Assembly: GCF_025273675.1 (NCBI RefSeq)
Contig: NZ_CP045809.1
Coordinates: forward strand, 1,488,001 to 1,552,000
Reading direction: 5' to 3'
Source of the DNA: Gordonia pseudamarae
Lineage (GTDB): Bacteria > Actinomycetota > Actinomycetes > Mycobacteriales > Mycobacteriaceae
DNA length: 64,000 nt
Shown here in pieces: positions 38,506 through 48,336 of the stretch. A program made the position numbers and the translations under genes. The notes beneath the pieces are model-generated. The model saw nothing but the letters and a program-made list of their open reading frames with translations. It searched no databases and was not told the origin of the DNA. Every line of letters starts with the position of its first letter. Position 1 is the stretch's first letter.

Positions 38506-40368
38506 ATGTGTGGAATCGTCGGATATGTGGGGCGGCGCGATGCGCTGGACATCGTGGTCGAGGCTTTGCGCCGCATGGAGTACCGGGGTTACGACTCGGC
38601 GGGCGTGGCGATCGTCGACGGTCACGGGCACACCACAGTCGAGAAGAAGGCCGGCCGCCTGGAGAATCTCGACAAGCAGATCGCCGCGGTGGGCCGTGAC
38701 GCGCTGAGCGGCACCACCGGGATGGGACATACCCGCTGGGCCACCCACGGTCAGCCCACCGACCGCAACGCGCATCCGCATGTCAGCACCGACAAGAAGA
38801 TCGCCGTCGTCCACAACGGCATCATCGAGAACTACGCGCCGCTGCGTGACGAGCTGGAGAACCTGGGCATCGAGTTCTCCTCCGACACCGACACCGAGAC
38901 CGCCGTGCACCTGATCGAGCGCGAGTATGCCTCGGGGGAGGCCGCCGGGAATTTCGTCGCCAGCGCGTACTCCACGCTGCGTCGCCTCGAAGGCGCGTTC
39001 ACGCTGGTGTTCACCCATGCCGATCATCCCGGCACCATCGTCGCGGCCCGCCGCTCCACGCCGCTCGTGGTGGGCGTCGGCGACGGCGAGATGTTCGTCG
39101 GTTCGGATGTGACCGCATTCATCGAGCACACCCGCGACGCGGTCGAACTCGGCCACGACGAGGTGGTGGTGATCACCGCCGACTCGTACGAGATCACCGA
39201 TTTCAACGGTGAGGCGCGAGAGGGCAAACCGTTCCATATCGATTGGGACCTGAATGCCGCGGAAAAGGGCGGCTTCGACTTCTTCATGCTCAAGGAGATC
39301 GCCGAGCAGCCGGCCGCCATCGCCGACACGCTGCTCGGACACTTCGAGAACGGGCGCATCGTGCTCGACGAGCAGCGGCTCACCGACGACGAGCTGCGCG
39401 ATGTGGACAAGGTGTTCGTGGTGGCCTGCGGAACCGCGTACCACGCGGGTCTGCTCGCCAAGTACGCCATCGAGCACTGGACGCGGCTGCCGGTCGAGGT
39501 GGAACTGGCCAGCGAGTTCCGCTACCGCGATCCCGTCCTCGACCGGTCGACGCTGGTGGTGGCGATCTCCCAGTCGGGGGAGACCGCCGACACCCTCGAA
39601 GCGGTCCGGCATGCCAAGGATCAGAAGGCCCGCGTGCTGGCCATCTGCAATACCAACGGCGCGCAGATCCCCCGCGAGTCCGATGCGGTGCTCTACACCC
39701 ATGCCGGACCCGAGATCGGGGTCGCCTCCACCAAGTGTTTCCTCGCGCAGATCGCCGCCGCCTATCTGGTGGGTCTGGCATTGGCGCAGGCCCGTGGCAC
39801 CAAATACTCCGACGAGGTGGCTCGCGAGTTCCATGAGCTGGAGGCGATGCCGGCGTCGGTCCAGCAGGTGCTGTCGGCCATGGATCCGGTGCGTGAGCTG
39901 GCCCGATCGCTGGCCCACCACTCCACCGTCCTGTTCATCGGACGGCATGTGGGTTATCCGGTCGCACTCGAAGGTGCGCTCAAGCTCAAAGAGCTCGCCT
40001 ACATGCATGCCGAGGGTTTCGCGGCCGGCGAACTCAAGCACGGTCCGATCGCGCTCATCGAGGAGGGTCTGCCGGTGATCATCGTGATGCCGCAGCATTC
40101 GGGCCGGGCGTTGCTGCACTCGAAGATGGTGAGCAACATCCGCGAGATCCAGGCGCGCGGTGCCACCACCATCGTCATCTCGGAGGAGACCGATGCCGCG
40201 GCCCGCGCGGTCGCCGATCATTTCGTGGCCATCCCGGCGGTGCCCACCCTGCTGCAGCCGCTGGTGTCGACGGTGCCGTTGCAGGTGTTCGCCGCGACCG
40301 TCGCGCAGGCACGTGGCTACGACGTCGACAAGCCGCGCAATCTGGCCAAATCGGTCACGGTGGAGTAA
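38506..40368 (+). CDS. glmS: Glutamine-fructose-6-phosphate aminotransferase
   Basis: 620 aa. Makes glucosamine 6-phosphate from fructose 6-phosphate and glutamine, the entry to UDP-GlcNAc and peptidoglycan. N-terminal glutaminase begins at the catalytic Cys (MCGIVGYVGRRDALDIVVEA); two SIS sugar-isomerase domains contain CGTAYHAG, SQSGETADTLEA and CNTNG; the conserved tail is DKPRNLAKSVTVE. Same pathway as glmM 3 kb upstream. Confidence 0.98.
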   Translation: MCGIVGYVGRRDALDIVVEALRRMEYRGYDSAGVAIVDGHGHTTVEKKAGRLENLDKQIAAVGRDALSGTTGMGHTRWATHGQPTDRNAHPHVSTDKKIAVVHNGIIENYAPLRDELENLGIEFSSDTDTETAVHLIEREYASGEAAGNFVASAYSTLRRLEGAFTLVFTHADHPGTIVAARRSTPLVVGVGDGEMFVGSDVTAFIEHTRDAVELGHDEVVVITADSYEITDFNGEAREGKPFHIDWDLNAAEKGGFDFFMLKEIAEQPAAIADTLLGHFENGRIVLDEQRLTDDELRDVDKVFVVACGTAYHAGLLAKYAIEHWTRLPVEVELASEFRYRDPVLDRSTLVVAISQSGETADTLEAVRHAKDQKARVLAICNTNGAQIPRESDAVLYTHAGPEIGVASTKCFLAQIAAAYLVGLALAQARGTKYSDEVAREFHELEAMPASVQQVLSAMDPVRELARSLAHHSTVLFIGRHVGYPVALEGALKLKELAYMHAEGFAAGELKHGPIALIEEGLPVIIVMPQHSGRALLHSKMVSNIREIQARGATTIVISEETDAAARAVADHFVAIPAVPTLLQPLVSTVPLQVFAATVAQARGYDVDKPRNLAKSVTVE

Positions 40369-40412
40369 GTAGCGGAAAAGGGCTCGCGCGCAACAGTTTC
40401 CGAGGGGTGACG

Positions 40413-41864
40413 ATGCCGATTCAGTATTTGACCGCCGATGCGGTCCGGGCGGCCGAACACGCCACCGGGGATCTGCTGGCCAACGGGACGTTGATGCGGC
40501 GGGCGGCGGCCGGGGTGGCGCGGGTGGTGCTCGGTGAGCTCACCGGTACCGGCGGCTGCTACGGGCGGGCGGTCGGTCTGGTGATCGGCGCCGGCAATAA
40601 CGGAGGCGACGCGCTCTACGCGGGCGCGATCCTGGCCCGGCGTGGGGTGCGCTGCTCGGCGGTGCTGCTCGCCCCCGACACGACGCACAGCGGTGGCCTG
40701 GCCGCCTTCCGCGGTGCCGGCGGCCGGATCACCGGCGCCCTACCGGATACCGTCGACCTGGTGATCGACGCCGTGGTCGGCATCGGTGGGACCGGTCCGC
40801 TGCGGCCGGCGGCGGCAGCGGTGTTCGCCGGTGTCACCGTACCGATCGTCGCTGTCGACCTGCCCTCGGGTATCGACGCCGACACCGGGGTGGTGCACGA
40901 TCGGTCGGTGCGGGCGGCGATCACCGTCACCTTCGGCGCGTACCGCAACCTGCATCTGCTGGCAGCGCCGCGATGCGGCCGGATCGTTCTGGTCGACATC
41001 GGTATGGCGCCCACGGACACCCCCGACGGCCTGTTCTCGCTCACCGACGCAGAGGTGGCCGCGCGTTGGCCGGTGCCCGGCCCGGCCGACGACAAGTACA
41101 CCCAGGGCGTGGTCGGCATCGTCGCGGGGTCGCAGCGGTATCCGGGGGCGGCGATCCTCGCCTCGGGGGCCGCGGTGTCCGCGACATCGGGCATGACCCG
41201 CTTTGTGGGTTCGGCGGCCGAGGCGGTGGTCTCGCACTATCCCGAGGTGGTCGCGGTCGACGATCTGGCCGACGCCGGAAAGGTGCAGGCGTGGGCGGTC
41301 GGTCCGGGGATGGGCACCGGTGACCGGGCGCTGGATATCCTGCGCACCGTCCTGGCCGGTGATCTGCCGGTTCTCGTGGACGCCGACGGGCTCACCGTCA
41401 TCGCGCGCGACCCCGATCTGGTGCGCGGTCGGACGGCGCCGACGCTGCTGACCCCGCACGCGGGGGAGTTCGCGCGGCTGTCGGGGGCGGCCGTGGGTGC
41501 CGACCGGCCCGCCGCGGTACGGGCGCTGGCCGCCGACCTGGGGGTCACCGTGCTGCTCAAGGGCAGGATCACGCTTGTGGCGACGCCCGCCGGGCGGGTG
41601 TACGGCAACGACGCGGGCTCCTCGTGGGCGGCCACGGCCGGTGCGGGTGACGTGCTCACCGGTATCGCCGGATCGCTGCTCGCGGCGGGTTTGGAACCCG
41701 AGATCGCGGGGGCCTGTGCCGCCCGGGTACACGCATTGGCGGCGCTCCGGGCGAGCGGAGGGGCCCCGATCGGCGCGTCGGCGCTGCTGGCGGCGGTACG
41801 TCCGGTGATCGGGAACCTGCGCACCGCGCACGGCGGCGCGGACGGGCACATCACCACTGGTTGA
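40413..41864 (+). CDS. nnrD: Bifunctional NAD(P)H-hydrate epimerase / ADP- or ATP-dependent dehydratase
   Basis: 483 aa. Repairs damaged NAD(P)H hydrates. N-terminal YjeF_N epimerase domain (about 1-205): LMRRAAAGVARVV, GAGNNGGDALYAG, VDLPSGIDADTG. C-terminal kinase-like dehydratase: VGIVAGSQRYPGAAILAS, GPGMGTGDRAL, LTPHAGEFARL, ATAGAGDVLTGIAGS. Starts ATG 40413 after GAGGGGTGACG; GTG 40407 is in frame. Corresponds to Rv3433c. Confidence 0.95.
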   Translation: MPIQYLTADAVRAAEHATGDLLANGTLMRRAAAGVARVVLGELTGTGGCYGRAVGLVIGAGNNGGDALYAGAILARRGVRCSAVLLAPDTTHSGGLAAFRGAGGRITGALPDTVDLVIDAVVGIGGTGPLRPAAAAVFAGVTVPIVAVDLPSGIDADTGVVHDRSVRAAITVTFGAYRNLHLLAAPRCGRIVLVDIGMAPTDTPDGLFSLTDAEVAARWPVPGPADDKYTQGVVGIVAGSQRYPGAAILASGAAVSATSGMTRFVGSAAEAVVSHYPEVVAVDDLADAGKVQAWAVGPGMGTGDRALDILRTVLAGDLPVLVDADGLTVIARDPDLVRGRTAPTLLTPHAGEFARLSGAAVGADRPAAVRALAADLGVTVLLKGRITLVATPAGRVYGNDAGSSWAATAGAGDVLTGIAGSLLAAGLEPEIAGACAARVHALAALRASGGAPIGASALLAAVRPVIGNLRTAHGGADGHITTG

Positions 41865-42003
41865 CGTCGATCGCCCAGGCCACGAGCACCAGCGCGGGCG
41901 TGGTGTTGATCCAGGCCGAGGTGAGCCAGATGCGCGACCGCTTGGGCACCGGGGCGGGTGCGGCCGGTGGGTGGTACGTGGTGGGCGGTTGATACTGATA
42001 CAT
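41851..42003 (-). CDS. Small single-helix membrane protein
   Basis: 50 aa. Pro/Tyr/Gln-rich N-terminus (MYQYQPPTTYHPPAAPAPVP), basic KRSR, then one hydrophobic helix (NTTPALVLVAWAI). Overlaps the nnrD 3' end by 14 bp on the other strand. Short, but composition and topology look like a real small membrane protein. Function unknown. Confidence 0.45.
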   Translation of the reverse strand: MYQYQPPTTYHPPAAPAPVPKRSRIWLTSAWINTTPALVLVAWAIDVNQW

Positions 42004-42127
42004 CGGCGTCTCCGGTCGGAAGGCGCTGGCCTGCAGGTATTGAGTGTCACTGAGGCGATGCACGGTGAGATCGGTACAACTACTCAATTGCACCCATACA
42101 TCCATCGGGGTGGTGGTGGGCGTCTGG

Positions 42128-42133
42128 GATAAT
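42128..42133 (+). promoter_or_regulatory. -10 element of alr, probably leaderless
   Basis: GATAAT ends 8 bases before the alr ATG; no ribosome site intervenes. Confidence 0.45.
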
Positions 42134-42141
42134 GGTCGGCG

Positions 42142-43299
42142 ATGACCACCACGCCCAGCACTGCCGCCCTGACCGCCACCATTGACCTCGGTGCCATCGC
42201 GCACAACGTCGGGGTGCTGCGCGCGTCGTCGGGTACCGACGTGATCGCGGTGGTGAAGGCCGATGCCTACGGGCACGGCGCGGTCGAGGTGGCCCGCGCC
42301 GCGCTGGGTGCCGGTGCCGCAGAACTGGGCGTGGCCCACATCACCGAGGCACTGGCGTTGCGGCGGGCGGGTATCGACGCCCACATCACCTCCTGGCTGC
42401 ATGCCCCGAGCGCCGATTTCGCCGGGGCGGTGGCCGCGGGTATCGATATCGCGGTGTCCTCGCCGCGACAGCTCGACGCCGTGGTCGCCGCCGCCCGGAG
42501 CAGTGGGGTGACCGCGACCGTGACCGTCAAGGTCGACACCGGCCTCAACCGCAGTGGCGTGGCCGTCGACGAGTGGGATTCGATGGCGGTGGCGCTGGCC
42601 AAGGCGCGCGCCGAGGAGTCGATCACGATGCGTGCGGCGATGACGCACCTGGTGCGCGGCGACGAGCCCGACCACCCGCTCAATTCCCGGCAGGCCGACC
42701 GGCTCGATGCGGCGGCGGCCGATCTGGCTCGGCTCGGTACCGCGCCGCAGGTCGTTCATCTGGCCAATTCGCCGGCCGCGCTGGTGCGCCCGGACTTGGC
42801 CCGCGACCTGGTCCGGCCGGGGATCGCCCTGTACGGCCGCTCCCCGCTGCCCGACCGCGGCGATTTCGGGCTGATCCCGGCGATGACGCTGACCGGCGAG
42901 ATCTCGCTGGTCAAGCGCGTGACGAAGGGGCAGGGGGTGTCGTATTCGCACACCTGGACGGCCCCGCACGACACCGTGGTCGCGGTAATCCCGGCGGGTT
43001 ACGCCGACGGCATTCCGCGCACCATGTCGGGCAGGTTCGAGGTGCTGGTCAACGGGCGGCGGTTCCCGGCCATCGGTCGTGTGTGCATGGACCAGTTCGT
43101 CATCGATCTCGGGCCTGAGGGTGGCGGTGTCGCCGAGGGCGACCTGGCCGAACTGTTCGGGCGGGGAGATCGCGGCGGTGTCACCGCGGCCGACTGGGCC
43201 GATGCCACCGGGACCATCGACTACGAGATCCTCTCGGCCGTCCGCGGCCGGACCGCGCGCCGTTATGTGGGCGGCAGTGGCGAGCAGCCCCATGGATAG
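42142..43299 (+). CDS. alr: Alanine racemase
   Basis: 385 aa. PLP enzyme making D-alanine for peptidoglycan. PLP-lysine motif AVVKADAYGHGAVEV (Lys about 40), catalytic Tyr region VSYSHTWTA, and C-terminal GRVCMDQFVIDLG. Directly followed, with 8-bp overlap, by a hydrolase gene and the t6A operon, as in mycobacteria (Rv3423c onward). Confidence 0.97.
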   Translation: MTTTPSTAALTATIDLGAIAHNVGVLRASSGTDVIAVVKADAYGHGAVEVARAALGAGAAELGVAHITEALALRRAGIDAHITSWLHAPSADFAGAVAAGIDIAVSSPRQLDAVVAAARSSGVTATVTVKVDTGLNRSGVAVDEWDSMAVALAKARAEESITMRAAMTHLVRGDEPDHPLNSRQADRLDAAAADLARLGTAPQVVHLANSPAALVRPDLARDLVRPGIALYGRSPLPDRGDFGLIPAMTLTGEISLVKRVTKGQGVSYSHTWTAPHDTVVAVIPAGYADGIPRTMSGRFEVLVNGRRFPAIGRVCMDQFVIDLGPEGGGVAEGDLAELFGRGDRGGVTAADWADATGTIDYEILSAVRGRTARRYVGGSGEQPHG

Positions 43300-44485
43300 G
43301 TCGGCGGGAACCTCCGGAGCTCCCAGGACACCGAGCAGGTCCGGGCTGCTGGCGGGCTTGCCCGATGTCGGGGCGCTGGGTAGACAGGCGGCCGGCGGAG
43401 TGGCCAAGCGGGTCACCCGCCGCGATCGGATCGCCGGCCCGGACCCGTACGCGGACGAGGACTTCAAGGCCATCTACGACGATCCGGCGTCGTCGGTCGT
43501 CACCGACGACGGTCTGACGTTGTCGGTGCGCACGGTCGACCTGTGGGACGGCGGCACCGACATTGAACCCGATGTGACGGTGCTGTTCGTCCACGGCTTC
43601 ACCCTGCGGATGGCGAGCTGGCACTTTCAGCGCTTCCAGCTCGCCGAACGGTGGGCGGGCAGACGTATCCGGATGGTGTTCTTCGACCATCGTGGGCACG
43701 GCACCAGCGACCGGGCGCCCGCGGACACCTGCACCATCGATCAGCTCGCCGACGACACCGCGGCGGTGATCCGGACGATCGCCCCCGCGCACAGCAGCCG
43801 GCGACGCCGCCCGGCCAGGGGAGAACCGGCGGGAAGTGTTGTGCTGGTAGGGCATTCGATGGGCGGTATGGCACTCATGGCGCTGGCGCGCAGACATGGC
43901 CACCTGTTCGGCCCCGACGGCATCGTCTCGGGTGTGGCACTGGTGGCCACCGCCTCGCGGGGGCTCACCGAGGCCGGGCTGGGTGTGGGGCTGCGCAACC
44001 CGGTGGTCCGCGCGTTCCGCACGTCGGTGCGCCGGGCGCCCCGACTGGTCCAGTCGGGCCGTGGCATCACCCGCTTCTCGCTCGAACCGGTGCTGGTGGC
44101 GGCGAGTTTCGGGCCGGATTTCCACAGCCGGGCCGCCGGCCGTGCGGTGGAGAAGATCATCCAGAACACCCCGCTGGACACCCTCGTCAACTTCCTGCAC
44201 GCGCTGGAGGACCACGACGAGTCGACCGCCTTCCCGGTTCTGGCGCAGGTGCCCAGCGTGGTGGTGTGCGGCAGCGCCGACCAGCTCACCCCACTGGCCA
44301 ATTCGGTGGGGATGTACGCGGATCTCGGTACGGACTCGCGACTGGTGGTGGCCCAGGACGCCGGACACATGGTGCAGTTCGAACGCCCGGGATTGGTGAA
44401 CGAGGCGATCGTCGATCTGGTGGAGCGCCGCAGGCTGGCACTGCTCCCGCCGCGACGACGACGCTGGCTGCGAGGACAGAAGTGA
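43292..44485 (+). CDS. Alpha/beta hydrolase
   Basis: 397 aa. Oxyanion HGF in LFVHGFTLRMASWHF, nucleophile elbow VLVGHSMGGMALM (Ser about 190), Asp in VVVCGSADQLTPL and His in DAGHMVQFERPG complete a triad. The elongated basic N-terminus has no signal peptide. ATG 43292 overlaps the alr stop by 8 bp; the end overlaps tsaE (GTGA). Substrate unknown, likely an ester. Confidence 0.88.
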   Translation: MDRSAGTSGAPRTPSRSGLLAGLPDVGALGRQAAGGVAKRVTRRDRIAGPDPYADEDFKAIYDDPASSVVTDDGLTLSVRTVDLWDGGTDIEPDVTVLFVHGFTLRMASWHFQRFQLAERWAGRRIRMVFFDHRGHGTSDRAPADTCTIDQLADDTAAVIRTIAPAHSSRRRRPARGEPAGSVVLVGHSMGGMALMALARRHGHLFGPDGIVSGVALVATASRGLTEAGLGVGLRNPVVRAFRTSVRRAPRLVQSGRGITRFSLEPVLVAASFGPDFHSRAAGRAVEKIIQNTPLDTLVNFLHALEDHDESTAFPVLAQVPSVVVCGSADQLTPLANSVGMYADLGTDSRLVVAQDAGHMVQFERPGLVNEAIVDLVERRRLALLPPRRRRWLRGQK

Positions 44486-44940
44486 ACGATCAGGACATCC
44501 GGTGGCACAGCCGGGACCTTCCCGATGTCGCCGACACCGAATCCCTCGGCCGCGAACTGGCCTCGGGTCTGGCCGCCGGCGACGTGGTGATCCTCGACGG
44601 GCCGCTCGGCGCCGGTAAGACGGCACTGGCCCGTGGTATCGGCGCCGGGCTGGGCGTGGTGGGACGGGTGTCGTCGCCGACGTTCATCATCGCCCGCGAA
44701 CACCGCCCGGGCGGCCCCGGCCGGCCCGGAATGGTGCACGTGGACGCCTACCGGCTCGGCGGTCTCGACGAACTCGACGCACTCGACCTCGACACCGACC
44801 TGACCGACGACGTGGTGGTCGTCGAATGGGGTGAGGGGGTGGCCGAGGTGCTGGCCGACAGGCACCTGTCGGTGCGGCTGCGCCGAGATCCGGATTCCGA
44901 TGTGCGCCATGCGCAATGGGGGTGGGTTTACCATGACTGA
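44482..44940 (+). CDS. tsaE: tRNA threonylcarbamoyladenosine biosynthesis ATPase TsaE
   Basis: 152 aa. ATPase that regenerates the TsaB-TsaD complex for t6A37 modification of ANN-decoding tRNAs. Walker A LDGPLGAGKTALARGI, SSPTFIIAREH switch, VHVDAYRLGG and VVVEWGEGV are conserved. GTG start overlaps the upstream stop. Confidence 0.95.
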   Translation: MNDQDIRWHSRDLPDVADTESLGRELASGLAAGDVVILDGPLGAGKTALARGIGAGLGVVGRVSSPTFIIAREHRPGGPGRPGMVHVDAYRLGGLDELDALDLDTDLTDDVVVVEWGEGVAEVLADRHLSVRLRRDPDSDVRHAQWGWVYHD

Positions 44941-45631
44941 CACCGGCACGATGAGGGTTCTCGCGATCGACACGGCCACCGATTCGGTGGTGACCGGGGT
45001 GGCGACGATCACCGGCGAGGATGTGACGGTGCTCGCTGCCCGGTCGGTAGCCGATCACCGCAGGCACGCCGAACTGCTGACCACCCTGATCGGTGAGGTG
45101 CTGGAGGAATCCGGTGTCGGGAGAACGGAGCTGGCCGCCGTCGTGGTGGGCTGCGGCCCCGGACCGTTCACCGGCCTGCGGGTGGGGCTGGCCACCGCCG
45201 CGGCGTTCGCCGATGCGCTGGGGCTGCCCGCGTACGGCGTGTGCTCGCTCGACGCGATCGCCGCGCAGGTGCGCGGTGACCGGCCCTCGGTTGGTTCGGT
45301 CGCCGTCATCAGCGACGCGCGCAGGCGTGAGGTGTACTGGGCCCGCTACGAGAACGGCACGCGGGTGGCCGGACCCCAGGTCGCCGCGCCGGCCGCGGTG
45401 ACCGGCGAGGTGGCCGGAGTGGATGTGGCGGCCGGATCACCGGCACACATCGAGGCGGTGGGGCTGACCGTCGACGAGCAGGTCCCGTCCGTGCCGACGG
45501 TCTTCGGTCTCGCGACGGCGGCCGTGCCGGCGATCGCGGCCGGTGAGGTGCCCGAGTCTCTTGTGCCACTGTATCTCCGGCGCCCGGATGCGGTCGAACG
45601 GCAGCGTCCGGCCACGGCGGTCCCGCGGTGA
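44933..45631 (+). CDS. tsaB: tRNA threonylcarbamoyladenosine biosynthesis protein TsaB
   Basis: 232 aa. Scaffold partner of TsaD, ASKHA fold. LAIDTATDSVVTGVA, then VVGCGPGPFTGLRVGLATA and SDARRREVYWARY are the family pattern. Overlaps tsaE by 8 bp and rimI by 4 bp. Confidence 0.95.
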   Translation: MTDTGTMRVLAIDTATDSVVTGVATITGEDVTVLAARSVADHRRHAELLTTLIGEVLEESGVGRTELAAVVVGCGPGPFTGLRVGLATAAAFADALGLPAYGVCSLDAIAAQVRGDRPSVGSVAVISDARRREVYWARYENGTRVAGPQVAAPAAVTGEVAGVDVAAGSPAHIEAVGLTVDEQVPSVPTVFGLATAAVPAIAAGEVPESLVPLYLRRPDAVERQRPATAVPR

Positions 45632-46128
45632 CGGCGGCGGCCCCGATCATCGACGGGCTCACCCTCGCCGACGCGCCCCGGTGCGCGGCGCTGGAGATGC
45701 AGATGTTCGCCGGTGACTCTCCGTGGCCGGAGGCGGCGTTCCGTGCCGAGATGAAGGCGCCCTACAACACTTATTTCGCCGCACGCGAGAGCCCCGGCGC
45801 CGAGGTGATGGGTTATGCGGGGATCTCGATGCTGGGCGGACCGGGCGCCTACGAAAGCGAGATCCACACCATCGCGGTCGATCCCGGACGGCGGGGGCGC
45901 GGATACGGACTGGCGCTGCTGCGGGCGATGCTCGCGGTGGCCGACGATGCCGGCGCGCCGGTGTATCTGGAGGTCCGTACCGACAACCACACCGCCATCG
46001 GCCTGTACGAACGCCACGGATTCGCGACGGCCGGCATTCGTCGCGGCTACTATCAGCCGTCGGGTGCCGACGCGTACACGATGGTCCGGCCCGCCCGGAC
46101 CGAACACACCCAGGAGGCCCCACGATGA
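45628..46128 (+). CDS. rimI: Ribosomal-protein-alanine N-acetyltransferase-like GNAT
   Basis: 166 aa. GNAT fold with [20 protein letters not shown] as the acetyl-CoA loop and [20 protein letters not shown]; these match RimI, which acetylates the N-terminus of S18. Lies between tsaB and tsaD, the usual place. Confidence 0.9.
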   Translation: MTAAAPIIDGLTLADAPRCAALEMQMFAGDSPWPEAAFRAEMKAPYNTYFAARESPGAEVMGYAGISMLGGPGAYESEIHTIAVDPGRRGRGYGLALLRAMLAVADDAGAPVYLEVRTDNHTAIGLYERHGFATAGIRRGYYQPSGADAYTMVRPARTEHTQEAPR

Positions 46129-47153
46129 TCGTCATGGGAATCGAGAGTTCCTGCGACGAAACAGGAGTCGGCATCGTCCGGTGGGCCGGCGGTGCGGCCG
46201 AACTGCTTGCCGACGAGGTCGCCTCCAGCGTCGACGAGCACGCCCGGTTCGGTGGCGTGGTGCCCGAGATCGCCTCTCGCGCACACCTTGAGGCCATCGT
46301 GCCGACGATGCGGCGGGCCCGTGAGGCGGCCGGAATCGACCGTCCCGACGCGATCGCGGTGACCATCGGCCCCGGGCTTGCCGGGGCGCTGTTGGTGGGC
46401 GTCGCTGCCGCCAAGGCGTATTCGTTGGCCTGGGATGTGCCGCTGTACGCGATGAACCATCTCGGCGGGCATGTCGCCGTCGATACACTCGAGCACGGAC
46501 CGATGCCCGAATGTGTCGCGCTGCTGGTCTCGGGCGGGCACACCCACCTGCTGCACGTGTCCGACCTGGCCCGGCCCATCGCCGAACTCGGCACCACCGT
46601 CGACGATGCCGCCGGGGAGGCCTTCGACAAGGTGGCCCGGCTGCTCGACCTCGGCTATCCCGGTGGTCCGGCACTCGATCGGCTCGCGGTTCACGGAGAC
46701 CGGTCGGCGATCGCGTTCCCCCGGGGGATGACCGGGCCCCGGGACGCCCGCTACGACTTCTCCTTCAGCGGACTCAAGACGGCGGTGGCGCGGTATGTGG
46801 AGCGGTGCGCCCGTGACGGCGTGCAGGTGCCGTTGGCCGACGTCGCGGCCTCGTTCCAGGAGGCGGTCGCGGACGTCCTGACGATGAAGGCGATCCGGGC
46901 CTGTACCGACCTCGACGTCGACACCCTGGTTCTCGGTGGCGGTGCGACCGCCAACTCGCGGATCCGGTCACTGGCCGCGCAGCGCTGCGCGGAGGCGGGA
47001 ATAACCCTGCGGGTGCCCAAGCCGCGTCTGTGCACCGACAACGGCGTGATGATCGCGACCCTGGGCGCACATGTGATCGCCGGCGGAGCACAGCCCTCGC
47101 CGCTCACCGTGGCTTCCGATCCCGGAATGTCGGTGCAGGTCAGCCAGCTGTAG
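46125..47153 (+). CDS. tsaD: tRNA N6-adenosine threonylcarbamoyltransferase
   Basis: 342 aa. Transfers threonylcarbamoyl to A37 of tRNA. Metal-binding His pair in [10 protein letters not shown] and MNHLGGH, ATP-site [42 protein letters not shown] and [11 protein letters not shown]. Last gene of the conserved block. In mycobacteria groES follows; here a regulator fragment and a foreign-looking cluster follow. Confidence 0.97.
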   Translation: MIVMGIESSCDETGVGIVRWAGGAAELLADEVASSVDEHARFGGVVPEIASRAHLEAIVPTMRRAREAAGIDRPDAIAVTIGPGLAGALLVGVAAAKAYSLAWDVPLYAMNHLGGHVAVDTLEHGPMPECVALLVSGGHTHLLHVSDLARPIAELGTTVDDAAGEAFDKVARLLDLGYPGGPALDRLAVHGDRSAIAFPRGMTGPRDARYDFSFSGLKTAVARYVERCARDGVQVPLADVAASFQEAVADVLTMKAIRACTDLDVDTLVLGGGATANSRIRSLAAQRCAEAGITLRVPKPRLCTDNGVMIATLGAHVIAGGAQPSPLTVASDPGMSVQVSQL

Positions 47154-47418
47154 CGGGCTCCCCGGTGTGGTACCCGACGAGGTTCAGCCCGTATCGCACG
47201 TATTCGGCGGCGACCTCCTCGGGTGAGAGCCGTCCGCCCGGATGCCACCAGGTGGGCAGCGCCGCGCACATCGACACCACGACGCGGGCGGCATCGTCGG
47301 GGGAGCCGGTGGTGAACAGTCCGCGGTCCACGCCGACGCGCACCTTGGCCGCCGCCAGCGCCATGCGCGCGGCCAGGTCGACCAGGCGCTGGTATGGGTC
47401 CGCGAGGCCGACATCGCC
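47140..47418 (-). pseudogene. Truncated TetR-family regulator, C-terminal ligand domain only
   Basis: About 92 codons with no proper start, bounded upstream by an in-frame stop at 47419-47421. Sequence DPYQRLVDLAARMALAAAKV through VVVSMCAALPTWWHPGGRL is the C-terminal half of a TetR regulator; the N-terminal helix-turn-helix is absent. It overlaps the tsaD 3' end on the other strand. The truncation point near 47420 lies 40 bp from the first cluster gene, so it probably marks one end of an insertion. Confidence 0.7.
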
Positions 47419-47458
47419 TCATCCCAGCCAGCGTGGCGGCGTCGACGGCGAGGACTCG

Positions 47459-48286
47459 TCACATGCCGAATCGCCGCTGCCGTCCTGCGTATGAGCGCAG
47501 TGCACGCAGGAAATCGATGCGACGAAATGCGGGCCAGTGACAGTCCATCCACTGCATTTCGGCATAGGCTGATTGCCACAATAGGAACCCCGAGAGCCGC
47601 TGCTCGCCAGAGGTCCGGATTATGAAGTCGGTGTTGTCGCCGCTGGCGGAGTACAGATGCCGGGAGATGTCGTCGACATCGAACTGCTCGATCAGTTCGA
47701 CCGGGTCGCCGCCAGCTGCGATATGTTGTCGGAAAGCGCTTTTCACGGCATCCACGATCTCTCGGCGACCACCGTAACCGACTGCGACATCGACCTTGAG
47801 ACCGCGGCGTTCAACTGTGTCTGCGGCGGCTTGTGTAAGAACCCGGGCGGCACTGTCGGGGAGCAAGTCGAGCGACCCGATCACTTGAACTTCCCAGTCG
47901 CGATCCGGGCCGGTGATGTCCCGTACGGTCGCTTCGATGATTTCGATCAGAGGCCCAAGTTCCGTGGGTGGGCGGCCGAGGTTGTCGTCGGAGAGCATGA
48001 AGAGCGTGACGTGTCTGATGTCGGCGGCGGTGCACCACTCCAGAAACTCGGCTACCTTGGCGCCACCAACACGGTATCCCTCGCGGACATCGTCGTGGCC
48101 AGCCTCTCGTGCCCAGCGACGATTGCCGTCGAGCATGATTCCGATGTGCCGGGGTCTTGGTAGCCCGGCCAGTGTGGTGGCGAGCCGACGCTCGTAGATC
48201 GTCTCCATCGGTCGGCGTAGGAACAAGGGCAGAAGTCTCATCAATTCTCGCGTCGCAGTTAGATGTGGCACCGGGAACCTGGGCAT
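47459..48286 (-). CDS. Complete short-chain-type cis-prenyltransferase of the cluster
   Basis: 275 aa. All catalytic parts are present: GIMLDGNRRWAREAG, FMLSDDNLGRP, VDVAVGYGGRREIVDAV, IIRTSGEQRLSGFLLWQSAYAEM and C-terminal RQRRFGM. Closer in pattern to the Rv1086-type Z-farnesyl diphosphate synthase and to the gene at the window start than to long-chain UppS. ATG 48286 taken; in-frame Met at 48241 would also fit and leaves the family core intact. Last gene of the leftward operon. Probably makes a cis-configured prenyl diphosphate for the pathway. Confidence 0.9.
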   Translation of the reverse strand: MPRFPVPHLTATRELMRLLPLFLRRPMETIYERRLATTLAGLPRPRHIGIMLDGNRRWAREAGHDDVREGYRVGGAKVAEFLEWCTAADIRHVTLFMLSDDNLGRPPTELGPLIEIIEATVRDITGPDRDWEVQVIGSLDLLPDSAARVLTQAAADTVERRGLKVDVAVGYGGRREIVDAVKSAFRQHIAAGGDPVELIEQFDVDDISRHLYSASGDNTDFIIRTSGEQRLSGFLLWQSAYAEMQWMDCHWPAFRRIDFLRALRSYAGRQRRFGM

Positions 48287-48336
48287 CGTATCGGGGAAGG
48301 CCTTCGTTGCAATAGCAGTCCGTGCGAAGAAGGCGC

